Source: Podocnemis expansa
Lineage: Eukaryota > Chordata > Testudines > Podocnemididae
Length of the DNA: 64,000 nucleotides
Assembly: GCA_007922195.1 (NCBI GenBank)
Contig: ML681967.1
Location: 10,644,772-10,708,771, forward strand
Direction: 5' to 3'
Position numbers and translations under genes: made by a program. The number at the start of each line of letters is the position of its first letter. Position 1 is the stretch's first letter. This document shows positions 11,615-23,700 of this stretch, piece by piece. The notes below the pieces were generated by a model. The model ran no database searches and had not been told where the DNA came from. It saw only the letters and a list, made by a program, of their open reading frames with translations.

Positions 11615-11700
11615 TCAGCTCTGTCTTGGCAATGTCCACTCCAAAAGGATTGCCTTCACTTTCTCCACAATGGTCCAGACTTCTGCCATGGCACCTCGAC
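11615..11700 (-). CDS. PPCDC: PPCDC exon 6 (terminal coding exon)
   Basis: The acceptor CTTTCCAG is followed by 86 nt: two bases completing the Gly of CGDEG, then RGAMAEVWTIVEKVKAILLE, WTLPRQS and a TGA stop at 11615-11617. GAMAEV and TIV.KVK match the human C-terminus, and the reading phase fits exon 5 exactly. At 28 residues it is too short to be found by an open-frame search and was located by homology. Confidence 0.92.
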
Positions 11701-14700
11701 CTGGAAAGCAAGGTCACATACACAGTAAAACCCAGGTCCCAAGGGGGCTGCACAACTGCTGAGCATTAACATACCACAAGCCCTGCTCAAATCTGGCCTT
11801 GTTCCTTTCCATATACACAGCAGTGAACTGTTCCAGTGCACTGCAGAGTTAAAGCAGATGTGCTGGAAGGACACAACAAGGCTAGTGTAAAGATCAGCTC
11901 TCACTGCCAAAATTCAGGGGACCAGATACTGTCACAAGCTATTTGTCCCCATGAGTGGCCCACGTGATTCCCAAGGCAGACTGAATATCAGAAAGCAACT
12001 GTGTTCCATACAGGCAGGTGAAAAATACCCAACAATCAGACCACAGAACTTCATCAGTCCTGCAGGGTCTAGGTGGATTTTGTCATAATAAATGCCAACT
12101 TGTTGGTTACAAAATCTGAGTGAAAATGACCAAAACAATTTAATGAGATAATTTTTATTTCACTTATTTTGAAATACAGAAATTTTATATTTTTGTGAAA
12201 TTTCTGCAAAATGGCCATTTTTCCTGTAAAAAAAAAAAAAACAAAAAAAACCCATGGAATATTTGTATGTTTTCAGTGCACACTGAAATTAAGACCATTT
12301 TAAAATGAAAATTGTCCTGATGTTGCTTTGGTTTGTATCCTGACCTAACTGGAAACTAACACCACCAAAATGTAAAACCTCTTCCTTTAGGACTTGTTAC
12401 TTGCCAGATGCAAACTAAATCTTTAAATGGAGCTGCTGTTTTCATTCCTGAAGTCTTTTGTTAACAGATTCATAAATTTAATAAACTTTAATCCCAGAAG
12501 GGGGCATAGATGATATAGTCTGACATTCTGTCAAAGACAGGCCATAGAATTTCATCCAGCTACTCCTGAATTTAGATCAATAGCTGGTGTTTGACTAAAG
12601 CATATCTTTCAGAAAGGCAACCAGTCATCATGTGAAGGCTTCAAAGGTGGAGAATTTGTTGCTTTCCGTAGCGATTTGTTCTAAAGTTTAATCACGTTCA
12701 CATTAAAAAATCTGTGCCTTATTTCTAAATTAAATTTTCATCACTTAATTTCTAGTTAGTTAGCTGCTAATTAGAAATTAATTACCTTAAACTTGTTTTA
12801 GGAAGGCACCGTAGTTGTCAGTACTTGTTGGTGAATGATGATTTTTGAAGAACTAAGGAACTATGTACCTACCAGGCAGGAAGAATAATCTTTCTCCACT
12901 AGGATTTTTCAGACCCGTAATTCCCTACAGGCGAACCCCCACTCGTGAACTGCACTGTAGATCAGGCCTGTGTGTTCTTAAAGCTCACGACAACAGGTGG
13001 AGCAGCACCTGACAGATATGGACAAAAAGAGACACTCTCTTGGACTGCCTCCTTGGGGTTGTGTACACAGAGCCATTAATCTTAATGATCCTTCAGTAAC
13101 ATTTTAAGGCTTGCCCATGTTGCCCCAACTACTTTCTTTGAGAAGACACCTTTAGCAAGTCACATCTGGACTTTTTAGTTATGCAAAACCTTGGTTAGTA
13201 GTGTATCCTGAAACCATAAGTTATTCAAACAGGTGAAATCCACCCCAACACAAGCCTAGGCCAGTGGTTCCCAACCTTTTCTCTGCCATGGCACACTTTG
13301 ATACCTTCAAATTTTTCTAGGCACACCACCATTAAAAAAAAAAAATCTCATGAATATTCAAATCAACTTAAATTACTTATGAATATTCATGAAACCATGG
13401 CACAGTGCTTCAGAAATGCTGCTGGTAGGGTAGTAGGGGTAGCAGAGCAGGGGTGGCAAAACACGGGAGGTCAGGAGGCGTATGCAGTGGCAGGAGTGAG
13501 TGTGTGGAGCAGAGCAGGGCAGGGGTGGCAAAAGAGGGCAAGGGCAGCCATGTGGGGAACAGCACAAGGCTGGCAAGAGAGGAAGGGAGAACAAGAGGGG
13601 CTTTGTGGGGTGGTAGGGGGGAACCTGGGGAGCCAGAACATAGGGCAGGGGAGCATGGCGCAGCACCCACTTCCCCCTTCTCCACAGTGGCTCCCTGCCA
13701 CCCAGGGCAAATCCTCACCCTGCTGGTGCTCCCTCCCACCCCAGTGGGTCCCATCCTCTCCTCCCCCAGCCCTCTGCTGCCTGTGATGGACCCTCCAGCC
13801 CCCAGCTACAATGCCCCCCACACAGCCACACCCCCCTAACCAAACAGCCACCCCCCAACCAAACAGCCTCTGCTACACACCCCCACCCGCACCCCACACA
13901 ACCCCCAGCAGCCCTCCCCCCAAAGCCCTTACCTGGGCTGTTTGCAGGCTGGCTGACACCAGCTGCTCCACCCTGCAGGGGGGAGATTCACACACTCCCA
14001 GCCTCCAGCAGCAATCTGCTGGCTGGGTTAAGGTGGAGCGGGGTTTAAGGTGGAGCCACCAGAACTCTGTGTTCCAGCTGCTCCTGCTATTTTTAGGGGT
14101 ACCCCTGGAACCCCACATTCCGGTGCCTTCCTCTATTTTTGGGGGGGCCAGAATGCTGCCTGCCTAAAAATAGGGGGCCCCTGGAAATGTGTTCATGTGC
14201 CCTCCCCCTTACTTTAACCCCTGCCTTTTCCCAGCCCTGCACAGTGGTTGGGAACCACTGGCCTGGGCACACACACCTGAAGGATAATCACAAACAAAGT
14301 AACAACACAAAATATCCGTGAAACAGAATAGAAACACACTTCAGTGTAATCACTGTGTAGAACTTTTAGCTTGGTAGGCTTGTTACACGGAATATTGGTT
14401 AAGCAGGATGAAAAGCTTAAGACTTAGGAATTTCTTTGCCTGTGCCAGTTGCTGCAAGCCAGTCTATCTTAATGTCCCAGAAAGATTAGGTGACAGTGAT
14501 AAAAATTGATAAATACACTTGAGCTCGTCAGAGCTTTGTTTACTACAGCATCCACTAGGGGAGCAGAATCTATTGGGAATTAGAGGTCCAAAAAAATCCA
14601 GATGCAGACACAGTTAGAGACTTCCTAGGCCTATTGGAGAAGATAAATCGCAAAGGAAAGTAATTCAAGAAAAGACATTTCTGAAGTCTTTGTTAATACT

Positions 14701-17700
14701 CAGTTTCTGCCCCAATTCCAACCATCAGTTGCTATCATTAGTGTAACTGCACCAGTGCAAACTCAGAGCATAGATAGGCAAATGAAAATTGCAGCTTTTC
14801 TTTGTTACTCTACAGTTTGAGCCTTGCTGGTTTTCAATGGGTGGGATCAGGGCAAATACCCATGTGGACAAGACCTAAAAACCAGAATTGTTTCTGGAGA
14901 TGGAAGTGATTGAAGGGCATAAGGTGGTGGTGGAAAGGGGGACAGAGGAAGGATGATCCAGAGGCTACTGTGCTCACTTGGGAGATCTATTTTCAGTTCC
15001 CTGCTCTGTCACAGACTTCCTGTATGACCTTGGCTACATCACTGATCATCTCTCTGCCTCAGTTCCCCATCTATACAGTAGGTATAATAGCATGGTCCTA
15101 CCTCACATACATGTGTGAGGATAACTACATAAAAGATTGCAAGGTGTTCAGGGTCTATAGTAATGGGGGGTTTTAGGTAGATAAAGGAAGAGATTAAAAC
15201 CAGAAGGCATGTTGAGCCAGATGGCCTTTTCCTTTTTACCAAAGTCTGTTGTGTGGTTTGATCTCATTTGGGTGTTTCCATTTAAAGCAATCATGGACAT
15301 GTGAAAAATGTGATGTGTGATGAGCTGTAAGAACTCTAGGAGAATGGTTATGAATCGATTTAAATAACTTATAAATGTGTTTATGCAACCATAAATATGT
15401 CTTGTTATTCAGTTCCAAAAGGTCTCTCTTGTAGATGCACATTATTTATGCGAGAGCAGGAGGTGTGAAACCCAACTGCTACTAAGCAGCCACAGACTAT
15501 TTTTAAATGTATCTTATTTTCCTGACAGATTGCTATATACAGTATGAGTTCACACCGTAATGTTTGGTATCAAACTATACAGCAAAGTTGTTAAAATATT
15601 AACTTAAATGTGCTTGTTCAAACACGTTTCTGTAGAGGTGCTAGCTGATTTGTAATTATACATAATGTGATTACACGTACACAAAACATGCCAAAGAAAC
15701 AGCTTCCATTCGCTAGTCATATATGCCCCACATTACTATAAAATCTGAATACCTCCATTTTTAAAGTATCTATCCTCAGAACGCCCTCTGAGATGGGGAA
15801 CTGGGGCACAGAGAGACTACACAATGGTCAAACAACAAGCTAGTGACAGAACAGAAAATCGATTCTAGGTTTCTCAAGTCCCAGGATAGCACCCTAACCA
15901 CTGAGGCATCCTTCCTTCTCTCCTGCACTTACCATGGATCAATAGTTGGCAACATTTATTTTTCATTGATTTGAGTTACTGAAACTAAGCCAAACAGCTA
16001 ACTCCAAATTCCAATCGCTGATTCTTTGGTGTATTCCTCCCTTCTCACAGTGTGTGAATGGATTTTGAAAATTTGCAAGGAAAAAAAAATTTCTTCATGG
16101 CTTGTCCAAGAACCAATTTCAACATATTTCTGTAAAACCTGGCAATAGAGTGTTACAGCACAAACTACTTTTGTTCACCTCAGTTCAGCACACTAAAGTT
16201 CCCAGGGTGAGAAGTTGTTTCACCCTCAACACAACAGTTCTATGACGATCATGGGAGAAAGTATACAGAAAGGAGACCAAGTGCATGGTAAGGACGGACC
16301 TTCATCTCCACACACCAGCTTCTTCACCACACAGGGGATCTCCAAGTAACCAAAGCCCTTTAGTTGCTCCACCTGCTGAGCTGTAATAGGATGCTCCCAC
16401 ATGGCTGTATTCATAGCAGGGCAAAACAGCAGGGGTTTGGTCATATCCCATGCGCGAATGACACAAGTCTGGGGAAAAAAGAAAAAAAAAAAAAAAAAGA
16501 CAAGAGCTGCAGTCCTACTGTTTGTTGTCTTTCCTCTGTCTCACTGACAATACTGCAGCATCAGGAGGAAGCCCTTTGGCAAGCTGAAGGCCATTAGGGC
16601 TGAGGTACCCACACTTTGCCCAGCCTCACTGGAAACTTGTCCACAGGTTCAGGACTGCAATAGACTGGTACTAAATGGCATAAGATTGAACAGCCTCATC
16701 GCTAATAGGAAAAAGGGGGGGAGGAGTACAAAGAATGCAAGTCCTGGAACAGGCTTTATCTTGTCTTGAATCAGGTGAGCAGTTCTCTCAGATCAGGCAG
16801 GAACATTACATGCACAGGCCAACAGTTTCCTTGGGCTGTACCTCCATAGTAAAGTTGAAGGTGGCCACAGACCATATTGCAGAACCCTCTAGATCGCATT
16901 TTAGGTAATCCAGTTATAGAATCGTTTTGCTTAAGTGCTGTGTTGACCAGGTATGTCACTCGTGCAATCAAAAGGAAGTCCCATCTTCCACAGATATAAC
17001 TAGGACTGTGCAGAAGACACATTTGGCCTATTTCAGAACATGCCATCAATGTCATAGCCAGCAAATAGCTCCTACATGTTACAAAGGATCACAACAGAAC
17101 CTGCAGTGACAGAAACTGCAGATCACTAACAGAGGGCTCAGACAATTCTGTCTGGCTCCTTGAACGGAGAAGATATTATCGAGAGAGACTAAAGGCAGAT
17201 AGGGTTTGCTACAGCATCCTAAAGACAAAGGCAAGTTCCTCCCCTTTTGCAGAACAATGATTCTTTAAGTGGTGTGTTCATATGTGTGCTTCTCTGTAGG
17301 CTTGTGTCCCTATGCCTCTAATTAAAGATTTTAGATAGTGGTGTCCATTCAGCTCACAGGTGCACATGGTCTGCCTCAACACTATCAAGCACTGTACAGG
17401 TGAATCTCACTCCATCCCTTCTTTAAAAAAGAACACTTAGAAAGAAGGGTGGGTTGTGGAGAATCCATAAGGATACTAATCTCAAAGAACCACCATTAAT
17501 GCACAAGATGAGCAACTTCCTCTTCTTCTTTGAGTAGCATACCTCTGGGTACTCCACTGTGTGACTTCACAGCAGTATCCCCCAGGGAGGGCTGGGTTTC
17601 AGTGTGGACTCTTATTACAGAGAGTGCTGTGCAACTGAAGATTGCATAATGTTCAGCAAAAATGAGAGCAGGGGCCCAAGTTGCTGCTCTGCAGACTTCC

Positions 17701-20700
17701 AAGATCTGGACATCATTAAGGAATGCAACCAAGATAGACACTGACCTTGTGCACACAGATTCTGGCTGGAGGCAACAGGTTGTGTCCTTGACAGCAGTGA
17801 TTAATGCAACTCAAGATCCATTTGGATAGTCTTTGAGATGATATTAAACATGCAGACAGGGAAGGGACAACTGCTTGCTCTCTTCAAGGGCAAAGGTAGT
17901 TGAGAAAGAACTGTGAGAGGTTTGCTCCTTCACTGCTAGGTAGCCTTGAGCAGACCATGAGAGAGGGAGAGCACATATGCGGGCTGAATTGACACTGGTA
18001 CCTAAGATCTCCAATTAGAGGTGTAGGGAAACATACACTTATGGTGGAGCATACATAGGGACCAGGGCCATAATTACAGATTTTGGTACCCAGGGTAAGC
18101 ACCCCGAAAAGCACCTTCCCCTGGCCCAACAGCCATTCTAGCCCTGGCCACCACTGGAAGGCAGCAAGGAACTGGATCCATCCCCAAATGCCTCCTGGCA
18201 GTGGCTAGGGCTCCCCGCTGCCTTCTGGCACCAGCTGCAGATGGATCCAGTTCCCCACTGCCCCAGCCACCACTGGAAGGTGGCGGGGAGCCTCAGTCAC
18301 TGCCGGAAGATGGCTGGGGATGGATCCTGCTTCTCGCTGCACCAGCTACCACTGGCAGGGAGCCCCAGCAGCAGGGAGCTAGATCCATCCCAGTGCCCTC
18401 TAAAATTCAGCTCTTGGGGCTATGCCCTGGTTGCCTCGGCCTAGTTACAGCCCTGATAGGGATGCTGCTGAAAGAACAACTTGCATTTGTCCTTGGAAAT
18501 AGTATCTCAGTTGTAGTCAACTTATGTTCAATTTTTACATTTGTTTTGTACTGTTTGATGTGAATTTTTTCCAGTGAAGGCAAAGTCTAATTCTGTTAAG
18601 TCTGATCCCCTCCAAGCTTCCAAATGAAACCCTAAATGACTTGTTTCATTCATATTATTTTATTTCAACCCCGAAAAGACAGGAGTTGTAGAGGCATCAT
18701 CTTATGTGTCACTGACTGATAAGATCTGCTTTCTGAGCCCTGCAATGCTCCTTCTATTAAGCTGACACCTCTAGAGACATTTTACATGCTCACATAGGTG
18801 AGGCCTGTCATTCAAGCTGTATATTACTCATTTAAAGGTACTGTGGTTTTTCTTAGCATGTATTCAGAGCTTCTTGACCAGAATGGCACCCGTCCACATA
18901 GATTTCCTTTTGAGATTTTATGTGCCTAGAGTCCTTGCTCTAACCACCCTCCTCCACCCATTTTTGAGTGGCACTGAACAGGTTACACCAGTATTGCATG
19001 TGCACTTTAATATTCTCTTTGAAGATTCCTTAGGTGTCTAAAATTCTATGATGTTGCCTATATAATGAACACCTATCTTGGGACCCAAGGCACTTGGGCG
19101 TACCAGGGTTCTTGGGTAGTTTGTTTTCCTCAAATGAAGCAGCCAATTCCCTTTTTCCACCCCCAAGCAACTTGAGATACCAGTAAAACAGCACTGCCCA
19201 AAAAACTGTGGCTGAAACTGGAAGATAAATAAATGTGCAAGTTTCCCTGTTATACTCTTAGGTGAGGGAGTGGGGACCGGCAGGAAGTAAATAAACTTAT
19301 CTGATCTCACAGGTGTCTTTCCAGCCTGCACTGAAAACACTGAAAGGAAGGAAAACTGGAGAGTTAGAAAGCATGTGTGAGAGATATAGGGAGACAGAGG
19401 ATACAAGGTGCAAACAAGTAAGAATCATGCCTCAGATAAAGGATGGTATATATGGAAAGAGATGGTGGGGGAACTGAGCAAGGGGCCTAGGAGATGAAAA
19501 AAGATGTGGGGAGGAAAAGAAAGAGTTAGGCACTCTATATGGAGAAAGAGAAAGACAGTTTTAAGGAGAGGAACAGCAGAAAGAGAACTTCATCATCATT
19601 ATTATTGATTATTTGTGTTATTTTAGTGCCTAGTAGCCCTAGCCATGGATCCAAACCTCACTGCACTAGGCCCTTTACAAACCCTGAACAACAATGTGGT
19701 CTCTGCCCTCAAGAGTTTGTATGAAAAGGAAAAGAGAATATAAGCACAGTAGAAAAAAAGATGAATGAGAAGAGAAAGGGCATGAGAGATGTCCTCAGCC
19801 TGTACTCAGTGTGACTAATGGCCCAGATGCATACAGTAACTCACCAATAAGTTGTCACAAATGCCATTTGCTATTTTTGCCAGTGTATTTGCATCAAGAG
19901 GAGCTACCAGCATCAGATCAGCCCAGCGCCTCAGATCGATGTGCAGGACTGGGTCCATACGCCCCTTCCATAGCTGCAGACAAAAAGAGGAGGCTGAATC
20001 ACTGATCCTCTTTACACACTCGCTCTCACACAGTGAGGTAGGCACTGTATGGACAATTATCACAGAAACAGTTTCTGCCTCAAGGAACTCCCAAGCTGCA
20101 AGAAAACATCTACATTCCCCAGCATGCCAGCAAAGGCTTCACTTTCCCATTCCCATTCCCCAGGGCACCTGTCAATCTCAGAAACATCTAGAAAAGCTTC
20201 TTGAAAATTTCACCCTAGTGACTACACTGCATTGAACAAACCTGGCCAAATCTCCACAGAACAGTCTAGATGGGCCCAGGTAAGCCTTTCCAGCTCCGAT
20301 TTTTGTAACTCTGATCCATCTTGTTGGCACAGAAGATTTATGCTGCTCTGGAAGCTCTCTGTGCAACAGACATGGCGATTTCCAGTAAAATCCTGGACAA
20401 ACCTGACTGAATTAAGTTTAAGTATCTTTGGAGCCCAAAATGCAAAAATATATGCATTATTATGGCATTGTAGTTAACTTCACTAGGTTGGAGACCTAAA
20501 CCTGGGAAGTGTTTTTAGCATCAAACAACTAGTTCAAACAATGTGCAAGACAAATTTAAGCAGAGCTCCTAGGGAATAGCTGAGGGAAGTTCAAGGCACA
20601 GATCAAGGCAACTGCACCTGTATTCCACTCTATGATTCAGCAAAAGCACCCGTTCTCAAACTGCCATTTCCTCAGTCAACACCTCTCTTGGGAGGAGGCA

Positions 20701-23700
20701 TGCATCTCTCTCCCTCCTAACTGGGATTTTTCCAGACTGAATCATTCTCTGCCTATGCTGTAAGTTTCCCAACAAGTCATACTGCCTGCACTCACTCACT
20801 TTGTCTTTGCATCTGAGGCTATACACAGCACAATTTGTGGTAGGTATAAATTACAACACAACTTTGCCTCAAGCAAGCACATTTATTCTTAAGGTTGAAA
20901 AGATCACTGAGAAAATAAGGGAAAAAAACTACACATTCTCTGCATGCTAATTGGCTTACCTGAGACCACCACGATTCCACAAGGGCTCCGACAGGCTATT
21001 TGGACCTTCTAACTCCACCAAAGGGTTTTTCTGTGGTCACAAGTTTATATCGGCTTTTAGTTCAGAAAAAGCTCTCCCGGAATCTAAGAGCAACCTCTTA
21101 TATAAATTAGGTCTCTGATTTGCAGAGACCCATGAATACTTAGTCAGAAAATGGTCACCTCCTCAGTATGAAGCTTCAAAAGGCTGGGTCTCTGTACAAC
21201 CTGAAGTGGTAATTTGCATTAACCAACTCCCAGGTATTTCCTAGAACCCCATTTTATTTTAGTTTAGTTTAGTTTGACACTTTGTTTAAAATAGGTCTCT
21301 GAAGCTCATATCACTTCCCAGGGTTTACACTGGCCATATCTCCCCCAAGAGAAGTTACATACTATCCCATAGCAGTACATAAGTGTCACATTTTTAATAT
21401 AACAGACTCCAAAGATACTTCAAATTAATTCAGGAAGATTTTCACTCTTAGACTCTAAGGTCAGAAAGGACCAGTACGATCATCTAGTTTGACCTTCTGC
21501 ACAATGGAAGCCACAGAACCTCACCCACCTCCTCCTCTAGAGGTTTATTGCAGGAGGAGGTGGGTGAGGTTCTGTGGCCTCCATTGTGCAGAAAGTCAAA
21601 CTAGATGATCATACTGGTCCCTTCTGACCTTAAAGTCTAAGAGTGAAAATCTTCCTGAATTAATTTGAAGTATTGTATCTTCGGAGTCTGTTATATTAAA
21701 AATGTGACACTTATGTACTGCGGTGGGATAGTATGTAACTTCTCTTGGGGGAGATGTGGCCAGTGTAAACCCTGGGAAGTGATATGAGCTTCAGAGACCT
21801 ATTTTAAACAATGTGTCAAACAAAAAAAACAGGTTCCCAAACTGGAGGGCAGGAGGTTTTGAAATTTTGGTAATTTTTCCAATAACCACCTTAATTTCTT
21901 GTTAAAAGGGTATTGGAGCATTGGACAACTGAGAAGGGGGGGCGTGAGAGTTTCTGGAAAATGAAAAGGGAGTGTGCTGCCAAAAAGGTTGGGAATCTCT
22001 GAAACCTACGACAGAGTTATTAATGTCCTTAAACCATAATTTAGACTTAAATATACAGAGGAAAAAAAAAATCAATCAGTGGTTGAGTCATGCCCCATGC
22101 TACAGAGGAAGTTGAAAAACTTGCAGATCCTTTTCCAATTTGCCCTGGGAGAAAATTCTTTCCCAACCCCAATATGGCTATCAGTTAAACCCTAAGCACG
22201 TGGGCAAGACTCATCAGTCAAACTCCCAAAAAAGAATTCTCTGTAATAACCTGGAACCTACCCCATCAATCATTCCATCGTCATATCTACTACCAGGAAT
22301 CTAAGATCAGTCAATTGTCAAACTAGGCTGTCCTATTATACCATTCTTTCCATGAATTTATCAAGCTCAGTTTTGAAACCAGCTAGATTTTTTGCCTCCA
22401 CTGCTCTCTTTGAAAGGCTATTCCAGAACTTTACTCCTCTTCTGGTTAGAAATGTGTATCTAATTTCAATTCCAAACTTCCTGCTAGCCAGGTTATATCC
22501 ATTCTTGTGTCCACACAGGGGCTGAACTTAAATAACTCCTCTCCTTTCCTGGTATTAATCCCTCTGATATATTTATACAGAGCAATCATCTCTCCCCACA
22601 ACTTAATTCAATCAGGTTTGTCCAGGACGTTGGAGGAAGCGGTATCTGTCACACTTGTCTTCTATTAAGCACTTGAGCTGGTAAAATGTCAAGAGAAGCA
22701 GCAAACGAGATGAGGTGTCTTACCTCCAGAAGCCGCACACAGCCACAGCCCAATGAGAGGTGTGTGTCAGGGTCACAAACTGCTCACTCTATGAGTCACA
22801 CACAACCACAACAAAGAGGCAGCATTCAGAATAGCTGGGGCTCCCCACCCTTCCCAAAGTAGGGCTCTTCACTTTTTTTTCTTCTTCACTTTTAAGTACA
22901 TTAAAGATTCTAGCTTTCTTTTTAAAATAGCTTTAACTCTTCTGGAGCCGAGTATAACACAAGCCTGATCTGTGCAGGCTCTTTTCAGCCAGTTCTGCCA
23001 ATGCACCTCAATCCTGACCTGCAGCCCCCATGCCATTCCAGACCTGGGCCCCAGCAGTGCTCTGCCAATGAATGACAATGATCTCTGATGTGACTGAAAA
23101 GCTTTCTGTTCATTCCCACTCACACATGTTTCTGTGAAGGAAAGCCACATATGCTTTTGAGTAAAGCAGGCAACTGCTCACACTGGATGAGCAGGTCCTC
23201 TTGTACTCAGGGTGGGAAACTTGGGAAACTGAGAGAAAGAGGATACTGGAATAGAAAGTGGGTATTTATTCAACCACTCATTTTCAGTTATGTTCCAAAG
23301 AGGCAGCCGTGTTAGTATAGTAAAGCAAAAAAAGCAAGGAGTCTTGTGGCACTGAAAGACTAACAGATTTATTTATTGCATGAGCTTTCGTGGGAGAAAA
23401 TCCCACTTTGTCAGACACTTTGAAGAGGAGGAACTTATAGAAACTGTAAGTTCCCCCTCTTCAAAAGCATCTGACGAAGTGGCATTTTCTCCCACAAAAG
23501 CTCATGTGATAAATAAATCTGTTAGTCTTTCAGTGCCACAAGACTCCTTGCTTTTTTTTCAGTTGTGGTAGCCCAAAGCACTTTACAAAACACTGAACAA
23601 GCAGCAGCTACTAAGCTTGTTTCTACACTTGGACTAGACACTCCTGTTTGAGTCCACCCAGCTCCTAGGCGTGAGCATGGGTGCCTAGCCCACCCCACTG

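Noticed and set aside
13298..13897. Several overlapping frames of 97-162 codons on both strands
   Set aside because: They lie inside the GC-rich interior of the 999-bp hAT element, overlap one another in several frames and show no transposase motif.
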